64,000 nucleotides of DNA from Atherinomorus stipes (lineage: Eukaryota > Chordata > Actinopteri > Atheriniformes > Atherinidae), in assembly GCA_023101725.1 (NCBI GenBank), contig JALJCO010001025.1, positions 43,028-107,027 of the forward strand. Reading direction: 5' to 3'. Of this stretch, positions 33,210 through 43,970 are shown in pieces. How positions within the stretch are numbered: position 1 is the first letter of the stretch; each line of letters starts with the position of its first letter. Below the pieces are notes generated by a model that saw nothing but the letters and a program-made list of their open reading frames with translations, was not told where the DNA came from and made no database searches. The translations under genes and the position numbers were made by a program.

Positions 33210-33993
33210 ATAGTACTGGAGAGCTTTGCATCAGGAGTAGACCAGTGCTGTGAATAACAGCACAAGTACAAAGTCTGTCAAATCACCTCTAAGTGCTTTG
33301 CACCCTTGAATGTTACTGTCTTATTTTTCTCCACTCAGTCTTCTTTCAGCTTCACCTCTGTCCTCCCAACCCCCCACCCCGCTCCCCCGCCTGCACCCTT
33401 CTCTTCCTTTTCAATCTCCTCTCCAAGTCCTATTGATTTCTTCGATTGTGGCAGGTGATGGCAGAGTGTTGTTTGCCATGAGATAATTGTCGCATCATTG
33501 GTGCCGTGATGAGTGCTCCACTTCCCCCTGCTTACTTATTTATTAATGGGATGTGTCACCTGCTCCATGCTCAAGAGGGATAGCTGGACAGGTTAAACAA
33601 GTGCAGAGCCGTCCCTCATCGATTAGAAGGGGGAGGGAGGAAGAGTGTTCTGGGGTCAAAATGTAGTGTTCGGAATACATATGTGTTATCAGGGAATGAA
33701 AGATCGATTTGCAGAGGAATGGGAGTGGGATCATCGTGTTCACCATGCTCATTTCCGCAATGAAATCATGGAATAGTTTTTATTAATATATTGATTGAAA
33801 AAAAGCTGGGCTGCATTAATGAAAAAAGAGACAAGACACCAAACACCATTATAGATGTCTCAAGGTTACATGTGCTTTAAGTTTGAAGTTAATAAAGATG
33901 TACATGTTTACAATTTTAAAGTTTTATCCGTGACCTTAACTATAATGGCTTTAAAACTATTCTAAGGTGCACTGGTGTGTTAACAGCCCTGGG
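33210..33993. other. No gene; possible conserved non-coding stretch
   Basis: Pyrimidine-rich at 33350-33430, then even-composition DNA at 33430-33770 without repeat signatures. No exon is evident. Confidence 0.35.
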
Positions 33994-34213
33994 CAGGGGT
34001 GCCCAAGTCCAGTTCTCAAGAGCTACTATCCTGCAATTCTTAGAACATTCCCTCTCCAACACACCTGAATCAAATAGCTAATTACCTCATGCACATGTCA
34101 TCCAGCTCTGAGAACCTGCCTATAACGAGCCATTCATTTGATTCAGGTGTTTTGGAGAAGTGATGCAACCAAAATGTGTAGTAGCTCTCGTGGACTGGAC
34201 TTGGGCACCCCTG
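33994..34213. mobile_element. Palindromic miniature element with perfect 17-bp ends
   Basis: CAGGGGTGCCCAAGTCC at the left and GGACTTGGGCACCCCTG at the right are perfect inverse copies. The interior carries an inverted CACCTGAATCAAAT / ATTTGATTCAGGTG pair. Flanks GCCCTGGG and GTCTTGGG agree in 6 of 8 positions, which could be an aged 8-bp hAT duplication. No coding capacity. Related in its middle to 19855-20067. Confidence 0.75.
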
Positions 34214-35163
34214 GTCTTGGGGGACATCATAAAAAATAGACATATTTTATGATGAATTTAGCCGGGGGTTCTTTCTTTTTCTTTCTTAATTTTTCTTTCT
34301 TTTTCTTTTTTTTTTTTTTTACAAAAACTTTATTTTCCAAGTTTGAACAACATGGTCCCACAGAAATATGTACAAGTTTGCATGACTTAGTAAAACTAAA
34401 ACTAACTAAGTTAAGTGAGGTTAAGTTAGGTGAGATTAGAGGGTATTTTAGTTTTATCCAGGGTAGTGAAGACTACAGTTTCTGTAAAAATCTGATTTTT
34501 CCACCTTGATTTTAAATATTGTCAGGCTTTCCAAACCATAATTTTCAGCATGCTTTTTTTTTTTTTTCCTGATTAAATTTTTTTTTCCTACCAAAATTCA
34601 ACAGGAAAACAAACTGGGAGTGAAAGAAAAATAAAAAACAAAACACACACATGCACACACACACACACAAACAAAAAAAAAAACCCTCTTTAACCTCTTT
34701 AACTGTAAAGATAACAAAAGACAGACTAAAGACAAAAGCTTTAGCATTACATTTTGGTATTTTTTGGCAGGATACATAAAGTTAGAACCCTAATCGGAAC
34801 AGTACAGCAATTTAAAAACCAATTGTCATGATTTTCTTTAAGCTTGCAGATTGAGAGGGTTTCCCCTTGAAGATTTAAGAAGATTTTTCTTTTGTTATAT
34901 TACTCAGAAAAAAATACAGCTTTTATTTAAATTGTAATGTCTCAAAAGGTTGTTCTATAATTTTTTCATGAGTTAAAACCATTTTCTCTCACCTTTAAAT
35001 TACATTGCTTTAAAATACCATACGGATGGTAGTTTTGTAAATACAGTATAGCATAACAGGAGGTTTAGATACAGTAGGCTAATTATGCTGTATTCCCATG
35101 ACTTACAATATGACTGTTGTCTTTTTATATGTTTGACATTACCATCAACCTCAATACATACCC
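34214..35163. other. No gene; T-rich and AT-rich DNA
   Basis: A CT-rich run (34270-34320) and T-runs (34553-34583) with a (CA)n patch at 34641-34669. The 86-residue frame at 34249-34509 is driven by the T-run. Confidence 0.45.
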
Positions 35164-35336
35164 AGCCATCACCGCGTCTCAAGACGTCTTAAGATGTCTA
35201 GATAAGCAGAATCAAGACGTCTCAAGACATTTCTGCACATCAAGATGTCTTAAGACATCTTAAGACAAAAATCTGAAGACATGCACTCATGTCTTAAGAC
35301 ATGCAAGGGCAGAACATGGGATGCTGTCAGACATCA
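35164..35336. repeat. Degenerate flank of the tandem array
   Basis: Irregular repeats of the same words as the array that follows (CAAGACGTCTTAAGA, GTCTTAAGACATCTTAAGAC, GTCTTAAGACATG), without fixed spacing. It looks like an older or more scrambled part of the array. Confidence 0.8.
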
Positions 35337-35655
35337 TTTTGTGTCTTGAAGACATTGAGTGTCTTGAGACGTCTTAAGACAGAATTTTGTCTTGAAGACA
35401 TTGAGTGTCTTGAGACATCTTAAGACAGAATTTTGTGTCTTGAAGACATTGAGTGTCTTGAGACGTCTTAAGACAGAATTTTGTCTTGAAGACATTGAGT
35501 GTCTTGAGACATCTTAAGACATAATTTTGTGTCTTGAAGACATTGAGTGTCTTGAGACGTCTTAAGACATAATTTTGTGTCTTGAAGACATTGAGTGTCT
35601 TGAGACGTCTTAAGACATAATTTTATGTCTTGAAGACATTAAGTGTCTTGAGATA
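35337..35655. repeat. Tandem array of 46/48-bp palindrome-rich units
   Basis: Six full units plus a partial seventh: 35337-35384 (48), 35385-35430 (46), 35431-35478 (48), 35479-35524 (46), 35525-35572 (48), 35573-35620 (48), then a partial copy. The unit runs TTTTGTGTCTTGAAGACATT, GAGTGTCTTGAGACGTCTTA, AGACATAA; the 46-bp form lacks one GT and the first four units alternate 48/46 with GACGTC/GACATC, i.e. a 94-bp dimer period. Every unit contains overlapping perfect palindromes (TCTTGAAGA-like, AGACGTCT, GTCTTAAGAC), so single strands can fold into hairpins and strands of neighbouring units can pair. No coding function. Confidence 0.95.
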
Positions 35656-37050
35656 GTATCTCCTTTAAATCTATAAACTTCATCCACCCTCATCAATTTT
35701 ACCAATGATATCTGCTCAATTCTTCATAGAAGTGTTGAATGTCAACTTTTAAAAAATGCTGGGGTCATTTCCCCTGTGTCCCTATCATGTGTAGATCAAT
35801 CTGAAAACTGTCTACCCAACTGGGAGAGCCTGGACCTTGTACTGCCACTACATTGACATATGATTGACACATGTCATACATATGTATTGACATGTGATTT
35901 TTGACATATGCAGCAATACCTGTAGGTACCGGTAGGTAGGAAATGCATTGAAACTGATCAAATATCTGCAGTTTGGCTTAAGGCTATAACAATTCCAGTC
36001 CTCAAACCCCAAAACGATCAAGCTTAATTAAATTGAAACGAGCACAGTTTTGAATGCTAAATAAACAGATGTTATACTTTGAAAAGGTACATAGAAGGTC
36101 ATGAACAAAGATTTACACAAAATACAACATAAAACACATAATTTTTTTATGTGCATTAAAAAAAAAGCCATATAAATGTTTAAGTAAATACCAGCAGGGA
36201 CATGGAAGATGCATGTAGGTATGAATCATAAATGGAAATTTCACCCAGAGACCAGGGTTTAGGTCCTATCTAATTATTCAGCTCATTTTCACCTTGTTTA
36301 GTTCCATTCTATAGTTATTTATTTTTAATGTTCCCACAATCTTAGGAGTAGATCCTTTATCTTATACATTTAGATGTATTTTCTACAGTAAAAAGCTGAA
36401 TACATACTCATATGCTGATAAACCTATGGGTTTTATGTGCATCAGAATTCTAATTACCGACAAATATTTTCTATTTTCATGTTGGAATGAAACAGTGCTT
36501 TTTAATGTGCAAATAAAGTCTAAGGTGGATTACATGGGGGAAAAAAAAGAAAAATACAAATATTCCAAACTCTTTCAAGATGGGTTTGAAATGTCTTTGA
36601 TCAAGCATTCCCAGGAAATGAGGTTCAGAAGGAGGACATTTGTAAAAAAATGACAAGTACAACTTATTGGTGTAGTTTATTAGCTTATTATATGCACACC
36701 AGTGTACTTCTTTGCAGTGTAAGTGTTGGTTTTAGTTCATTTCTGTTCAGAATGATTCCAAAGGTTTCATACAGGTTACACATGCAAGTTTTGGATAGCA
36801 AAGTTTTTGATGTTTCATTTGGAAAAGACAACATCGCATAGCCAGTAGCTACATAGCTCAAGTTTTTTAAACCTTGCCAATAAAAGCACACTTGTATTTA
36901 ATTTAATCGCCAAAGCACTATCCTGTGAATACTGATAACAGAGGCATGCTATCAAATTAGCAAAAGTAAACAATGTAGTTTATGAATATTAATGCAAGAC
37001 TATGAATTCTGTCTCAAAATAAACAACATTCATCACCAAGTTGGAAATGG
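35656..37050. other. AT-rich non-coding DNA
   Basis: No gene or clear repeat. The frame at 36426-36653 is not recognised. Confidence 0.4.
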
Positions 37051-37059
37051 AGAAACAGT

Positions 37060-37850
37060 GAAAACTTGTATAATTCAAGCATTTAGCATTTCACCTGACT
37101 CCATGTTAATAGTCTGGTTGGGGCCTGTAGTTAAAGACAAAATGTGTAAAATACCCTGCATTGATAAACTATAGGTCAATTGCCCTGGCGAGTGGCTACC
37201 TTATTCTTAGTGTTTTGAATGAATACTTTTTGAATGGCTTCAAGGGTGACGGCAGATAATCAATTTGGTTTTAAATATGAGCCCAGTACAGATTTTATGA
37301 AATCGTTTGATGTACACGGATGGTGTGGTCATTCTGTCTCTCTACAGGGCTGGTTTACAGCAACTTAGTTTGTCCAAGTTACAGTATGATGTGCAGTACT
37401 GTAAGACATCATGTTAATTTATAAATAGTGTCGTCATGATTGTGAGAACCAAGGAGGACCAGAATTTATAATTTCCTTCATTTTATTAAGCAGACCAAAA
37501 GTCATATGTGGTGCATAAAGTCAAATATTTAGGTCATACAATCAGAAATTATTTATGTGATGATGCCCAATGTCACTGCTGTAAACTGTTTGCACAAGCA
37601 AAAATGCTTGAACCTAAGTTTTATATGTGTACAGATAATGTTGAAATAGCCTTTTTTTAATGCCTTATGCACCATTTGTAGTGCAACTATAGTAAAGCAA
37701 AAATGAAAACAAAAATTCAGCTGGCATTCCATGATACATTCAGAATACTGGTATCAGTGCAAGACACGTGCATTATGAACTTTTCATGCTGTTTAGAGGA
37801 ATTTCATGTATAATTCATGTGTCAACTAATGGATTATAAATTATGATTGT
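37060..37850 (+). pseudogene. Decayed non-LTR retrotransposon reverse transcriptase
   Basis: In shifting + frames the reverse transcriptase landmarks appear in order: PDSMLIVWLGPVVKDKMCKI (about 37098), a frameshifted NYRSIALASGYLILSVLNE (the NYRPIAL motif, about 37166), DNQFGFKYEPSTDFMKSF (the QxGF motif, about 37257), and later VKYLGHTIRNYLCDDAQC with KLFAQAKMLEPKFYMCTDNV (about 37530-37645) and CNYSKAKMKTKIQLAFHDTF. This is the usual order of a LINE ORF from the finger region to beyond the thumb. There are many stops and frameshifts, the part with the catalytic YxDD motif is not preserved, and the fragment ends next to the hAT element at 37874. It is an old dead copy; the clade is unresolved. 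Confidence 0.8.
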
Positions 37851-37873
37851 AATGGTAATGGCTCAGCCAACAC

Positions 37874-39836
37874 CAGGGGTGTAGCACCAAATTTTGGGCC
37901 CTGTACACTCTCAAAGTCAGTGGGCCCGTATATATGCCAAGGCGTGAGGTGCATGACCAAAAAGTAGAAAAAAAGGGGGTATTTATTTAACATAAATAAG
38001 CATAACTAGGGTTTTAAGCTACAATCAGATTATATTGATGCATTTGGCTTACATGTTCATTAAAAGTCAAACATAAAGTAAACATCAGATATGCTTTCCA
38101 ACAACAGATGCTTAGATTATCCAAATAATTTGCTATAACTCACAGTATGAATTATTGTCAGCAAGAGGAAAAATGTTTTCAGCCATTTTTCAGTTGTTAG
38201 GAATAGCTAGTTGTTTTTCTATGTTCTCATGACCTACATAAATTTATAAGATCTTTTATTTTATTTTGTTTTATTTATTTAACCTTTATTTAACCAGGTC
38301 GGTCCCATTGAGACGCAATGATCTCTTTTCCAAGGGAAGCCTGGCCAAGACAGCAGCTTAAAACATTAAGTTTCAACAATAAAACAAACAATAAAAGTTG
38401 CACAATAAACACCAATAATATGCCAAATAAAATACAAAAAATGTAATGAGAACAATACAGTTGAATTTGGGACTCTTATGTGAAGCAAGAACAATATGAG
38501 CCTAATTCCAAGTCTCTTACAAGGTTTTTGAAAGTTCCAAGAGAAACTAAATCATGCAGCTTCAGCCCGTTATGAATCCAAGCAGCAGATGCACGATGCA
38601 TAAAGGAGTGTTTTCCAAGTTCAGTACGAACTTTGTGAACTTTAAGCTTGTAATTATCTTATTAATTTCAATTCAATATCAATTTGATTCTTTATCAATT
38701 CCCTTTGTGGCCCAGTTTTCTGTACAAGCATACAACAATGACATTACAGTGTCAAAAAAAAAAACTAATATCCTAAAAAGAGTCAGCTAAGTTTAAAATC
38801 TTTGGCAATCCCAAACAAATGGTGAAAAGAAAAAAATTCAGATTAATAAAATCCTCTGAAACTGATATAGATGACAAAAAACACGGGAAATGGAAAATTA
38901 GCCCAAATAAATTAGGATAGAAATATAAATGCTGGACTGACAAGGTCAATTTAGTTGTAAAAAAATTAGTCGGAGTAAGCGCTCTGTCCAAGGTGTGTGT
39001 GTGAAATCTTTGACGCCCCCACGACTGCAGCTGCTGCAAGACAGAGATGTGGATAGTTCTCTCTCTCTCTCTTTCTCCCTCGCGTGAACCAAAAAAACAC
39101 CCTAACGGGGCGTCACAAGGGGGCGCTCCCCCTTAAATACATGAACAACAATCTCACCTTATCTTTGCTCATCTTTAAACTCAGCCTCATCTTCAGAAGA
39201 ACCGCCAGGACTCACCACTGCTGCGCCAGCGCTGCTGTTTTGTTTCTGAAACTGGTTGATGTTGACCAATAACGTTAGCTGGCCCACAAGCAGCCTGGTT
39301 GGCAACTAGCTAAGCTACAGACCCAACGTGAGCATACAAACACAAGTAGCAGCTGTCTGGACTGTTAACTTTAACTGGACTTTGCAGAATAAGCAAACTC
39401 GGTTCACCTTTGGAGAAAAAACAGTCAACAGTTGCCCCCCCTCATTCTGTCTTTTTTTTTTCTCTCACTTTCTTCTTTTGATACCGCGATTTATGCTTTT
39501 TGGGCATCATAATGTCTAGCCTCCAGGTCATTCAAAAGCTGGCTAACGTTGCTCTTCGCCAGCTGCTGTCAGGTGGACTAAACCATTTTGCGTCTATGAG
39601 AGGGGGGCCCCCAGAATGTTTATAATTTTGGGAAGACTGTGACATGAAGTTAATTCTCTCAGTTGATAGCATCTACATGCTTGAAATAAATGATGACCCC
39701 ATTTAATTGGAGGGTCGAATTAATACAAAATAAAACATCACAAAAAAAAAAAAAAAATCTGTCTTTTCATGGGCCCCTCTCTATGCTTGGGCCCTGGGTA
39801 GTTAGGTCCACTTTTCCCACCACTACGCCGCCCATG
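37874..39836 (-). mobile_element. hAT element with 8-bp target duplication (1963 bp)
   Basis: Exact 8-bp direct repeats GCCAACAC flank the element (37866-37873 and 39837-39844), the hallmark of hAT insertion. Ends are CAGGGGTGTAGCACC at left and the inverse-type CACTACGCCGCCCATG at right, a short imperfect inverted repeat; GGGCCC-rich words lie just inside both ends. Near the right end, a minus-strand ATG at 39507 opens a short basic frame (MPKKHKSRYQKKKVREKK) that stops after an A-run, reminiscent of basic leaders in fish hAT genes. A separate dispersed repeat lies inside at about 38270-38345. No complete transposase remains. Confidence 0.85.
38268..38560. repeat. Dispersed repeat nested in the hAT element
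   Basis: TTTATTTAACCTTTATTTAACCAGG... followed by CCCATTGAGACGCAATGATC and CCAAGGGAAGCCTGGCCAAG matches a repeat type I know from many fish genomes ('TTTATTTAACCAGG', 'CCATTGAGA', 'CTGGCCAAGA'). If it is a later insertion it accounts for part of the length of the host element. Confidence 0.5.
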
Positions 39837-39844
39837 GCCAACAC

Positions 39845-41329
39845 TAAGTAATAAAAGTTGCTGCTACTGTTTTTGGAAGCACTGGAACAAGTTTCTCCTC
39901 CTACAGAGGTTGTCATAGTCTGTAATGAAATGTTTTATTGTTGTTGCTTTTATTGCTGGTCTCGACCAATGTGTCTGAAATCAAATAAAGGAAAGATATT
40001 GTTTGAATCTGAGCAATCTGCTACTGAAAAGAATCAATAAATTATGAAGTAGATAAATAGAGGGAAATTTGAGTGTCACATTAATGGTCACACACATGCG
40101 TGATGCATGCACTTCCTTAGTTTGTGTGCACCAAGCAAGATGCTGATGTAGATCCAACCCTGTATCTCCAGACCAGGTATCAGTGTGTCAGTCAAGTTTG
40201 GGCTGTTCATCAGGAATCATTGAGAGAATTTTTTTAATCTTTTCATTGGTGCATAATCTAAAAATTAAACCATCCACTTCTGCTTAGTGGATTTCCAATG
40301 ACATGTCAGGCATCATTACAGTGAAAGCTTTCTGCAGTCAAGCAGCTCTCTGATTAGGGCTTCTCTACACTGATTGCTGGTAGAGTGGGTGAAAGTATTC
40401 TTCCTGTCACTAAAAGTGTCATTCCCTGCACTGAATATTAGTCATGAAGGTGACACAAGACCAGTGTATGAACTCTAAATCAAGGTAATGCACAAGAAAA
40501 TGCAGTTGTAATCTTGGTTGGGTCATATCTTCAAGTGTTATCATCCCTTACTTCCCTGGCATCACTCTTTACTCATCTTTATGTTGAGGGTAACACCGCT
40601 TTGTAACAGATCATTTGCAGATGCTGCTGCCTTTCGTGTAGATAGTGATTGTTTTAATGCACAAAATGGCTCAAATTAAATAAAGCAGTGGAAAGCATAA
40701 TTTGAGAAAAAAAAAAAGATTGATGTTGCAGCCCATAATTAGGTAAAAGGTAAGAAGTCCAACAAATCAATGGCATTGGTTCCCTGGCTGCAATTAAGCA
40801 CACACAGCAACGTGAATCATTGATAATCTATACTCACTATTTTGTCTTGTCCCTTGTCCAACTACCCCCCCCCCCCCCCCAAACAAACAAACAAAAACAA
40901 ACAAACAAAACAACAACAAAAAAATAAATAAAAAAATAAACAATAAATCATTTTTTACCATTTTTTTAAAAAGTTCCAAATTTTTTGTTTCTCTTTCTTC
41001 ATTTGACATTTTCCAAACTGAACCAGACTTTCTTATATTAGGAAAAAAAAATAAACAAACAAAAACCTTGGATCATTATTTATATGCATGCGTCATGTTA
41101 ATACTAAGCACACTGGAGACCAAAAGGGTCAACAAAGTAGTGGATCAACAAGTGGGGGAAAACTTTAGATGAGTTTTACCCTGCACTTTGAAAAAAAACA
41201 AACAAACAAACAACAACTACAAACAAACACAGAAAAACGTGGAAAAAGAGATGAGGAATAATCCTAAGAGGTTAGGAATAATCCCAAATTCATTTTTAAA
41301 AAGTGACTTGATTAAATGCTGCTGATTAT
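39845..41329. other. No gene seen
   Basis: Non-coding; a C-run (40866-40880) joined to (CAAA)n-type repeats (40881-40945) and smaller CAAA runs at 41190-41212. Confidence 0.45.
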
Positions 41330-41750
41330 TTAACCTCCTGAGACCCTGCGTGTGCATACAGGGACATTACATTTTTACTTCCCCCTACCACATGCTTCAT
41401 TCCACATAACTTAGACCTGTTGTCCCTAAAAGGGGACACTTTTAGCTTCCACCTAGTGGTTGCATTGATCACAATGCACTACTCTGTCAAGCCACAACAG
41501 GGTGCACACATCAGTGAAAAGCTGCAAGTACACTTTTCAGAAGAAAAGTAAAAAATCTAAAAAATAACTATGATGTTTGAGCTAAAATGTGTATATTTAA
41601 ATAAAGTCATGTTTATAATTCCATGTGGTATGCATATTTTAAAAATATGTATGACAAGTAATTTCTAAAACAAAGTTAAATGTCATGTACTTGTATGAGG
41701 ACATTGGGACGAACTTTACAATATATGTCCACACAGTGGCGATCCATGAG
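41330..41750. repeat. Possible TTAA-type element, left end
   Basis: TTAACCTCCTGAGACCCTGC at 41330 looks like a piggyBac-type end (TTAA plus CCTCCTGAGACCC). The stretch includes paired words AGGGACATTA (41370) and GAGGACATTGGGACG (41698). No inverse end was found, so the limits are uncertain. Confidence 0.35.
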
Positions 41751-42079
41751 CTCCACAGCTGGGCCTTCACTTCAGCCATCAGCGCCAAAAAACCCTAATA
41801 GATAAAACTCCCAGCAGCAAGACACTAGGGCATGCAAATTTTTCATATCACATTTTTTTTTTTAAAATCCTACCGGTTTTACGGTATTTGATCGTAAAGG
41901 TTTTGAACGTGCTGACGATCTGCCAAAACCGAAAGATGTAGAACCATCTGAATGCAGCTGTGTCTGTTTACACCACCATTTTTCCTCTCTCTCTCCGCCA
42001 AATCACACCACGTGCTTGTCCACTTCATGTTGACATGACACACTGACGAACCAATCAGAACGGCCTAAAGTGTGTCAGC

Positions 42080-42983
42080 ATGGAGTTACTTTGTTTATCT
42101 TCCTCCCGAGTAAGAGCAACCATAGCTGCTAACGAGAGTACGAAAGTGAGGAGTTGCTCCATATGGAACTGGTTTGGATTTTCAAAGTTTGGAGGGATGA
42201 GGTTGGTACATCTGATGGAAATACGACCAGCCTTTTTAATCATCATAGGAGGCAGCAGCCTGGTCTGCAGACAGAAGGTGAGGAGAGCAGCAGCCTAGGG
42301 ATGGGCATATCGATACCTTGAAGTTGATACTTCAATACCAGGCAGACAAAATATCGGAATCAATACTTTTTTTAGTATTGCAATACCACTGTACAGATAC
42401 AAAACATGCAATTTGTTTGTACTTCTGAGAGTTTTAGGCAATGAAATGATTAAAGCAGCCAGATTCTAGCTTTCGTATCACATGATGGTGGTAGCCTATC
42501 AGATGTCATGATGATGTTGCTGCCGTTAGTGATGACGATGATGTTTTGTTGTCTTTCAGTGGTTTAATGCAGGTTATTGTACATTATGTTTTGGTAAATT
42601 TGTAATAATACCATTACATTTTCTATTTAAACATTTTCTACTTAATAAATTTGATTACTTTAGTTAATATATATTGTTATTTGATAATTGAAAGACACTT
42701 TTCATCAATTTTGTTTAATGTAATCATCACTGTAATTCATTATTGTTTTAAAAGTGTTTCTTTCCAGTACTTCTGTTCTCAGGTTTTACTTATATCTAAT
42801 ATTGCCCTTAAATTCAAGATATTATGCAAAATTTACAATCATGTGATTTTCTTTTAAAGGACAAAAAGTATCGGTATCGATATCGGTATCACTGAACAAA
42901 TGCCATAAACTACAGATATCGTATGGACATGAAAAATTTCGATATCGCTCATCCCACAGCAGCCACACTTCCACTCACACAGG
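42080..42983 (+). pseudogene. BED-finger exon of a hAT-type transposase, interrupted
   Basis: One frame gives NESTKVRSCSIWNWFGFS, the aromatic start of a BED zinc finger; after a frame change the next part reads DEVGTSDGNTTSLFNHHRRQQ, matching the end of the same finger (pattern VxTxxGNTTxLxxHLxxxHP). The central Cys-x2-Cys part is missing, so the finger is broken. A 661-bp hAT element (42296-42956) sits within the exon; taking out the element and one copy of CAGCAGCC joins 42295 to 42965 and the sequence then runs to a possible splice donor (ACACAG then GTAAAG, about 42982). BED fingers bind DNA in hAT transposases and ZBED genes; this one is a relic. Confidence 0.6.
42296..42956. mobile_element. 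Small hAT element with exact 8-bp duplication (661 bp)
   Basis: CAGCAGCC is repeated exactly at 42288-42295 and 42957-42964. Ends are TAGGGATGGGCATATCGA and (inverse) TCGATATCGCTCATCCCA, differing by small indels. Sub-terminal ATATCGATA-type words (ATCGATATCGGTATC, 42876-42890) are repeated near both ends and could be transposase binding sites. The interior is AT-rich with no transposase. It inserted into the BED-finger exon described above, so it is younger than that gene copy. Confidence 0.85.
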
Positions 42984-43169
42984 TAAAGTACAACGCTGAC
43001 AGGCATTCGTTAAAACCGCTGGAGAGACTTTTACCTCCACGTCAGATAAGAAATGTGTGCTTCACTCACCGCCAGGTGGACGTAGAGGTGCTGAGTGGAC
43101 GCGATGGAGCTCAGAGCGTCTGCTTGAAATGTAAACAAACAGCTAAGCTAGCGTTAGCTTGTACTTAGC

Positions 43170-43970
43170 TTAAAGGAGTGATGACATAACAGTTGAAAAC
43201 TAGTTTATGTTGTTGGCATTACTTTATATGTAAATACTCCAAAGAAAAAAACGGCATTTTTTACAGCGGAGTATTGTTTTGAAACGCCAGACCTCACTTC
43301 CTCAGTAATACAGTTGGGTCCGGTGCTGATATGGAGCTTTACCCGGAGACCACATTGACTTCATTTTGATTGGCTACACCTTATTTGGCTATGACCTTAT
43401 TTGGAGAATCTAGGTCAAGCTGCGGTCGGAGTTTGCTAAAGGCTAACTGCTAGCAACATGGCTCACTTCAGACAGTGTGAGCTACGTTTATCAGACAAGA
43501 CAGCATTTAGAAAATAAATAAACTTACAGGTAATGACAAGGTTGTGGTCGCCTCCCTCAGTGTTGCTGCAGAAGTTTTCTTTTAAATCCATTTGTTTGAA
43601 AACCCAGACCTGACTGCACAGAAGTTACTACTAGCTCCATACATGCAGCTGAATCAGACAGGGAGGGGAGGGGGGAGCGGACGGTGCATAAACCGTTAGG
43701 AGAGAGAGAGAGGGGGGGGGGGGGGGCGCTGTTTACTTGATAGTGTGCTCTTATTGGAGCAATTAAATTACGTAGAATGATAGAACTACGTAGAATGATA
43801 GCCTGCTGTCTGATTCAACTGTTTCTGAGCAGAGAGACAAAGCTGACAGACCATAAACAGGAACTTTGATTCTCACTCTGGACATTCACATGGCCTCATC
43901 AGTGCACAACAGATCATATTATACACCCAAAACCCCAGAAAAGTGAAATTTGATGTCATGGCACCTTTAA
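43170..43970. mobile_element. TTAA-flanked non-autonomous element (801 bp)
   Basis: TTAAAGGAGTGATGACAT at the left and ATGTCATGGCACCTTTAA at the right are imperfect inverse copies with TTAA at each terminus (43170-43173, 43967-43970). A long G-run (43712-43726) after a GA-run lies inside. No coding capacity. TTAA targets point to piggyBac or Kolobok. Confidence 0.75.
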
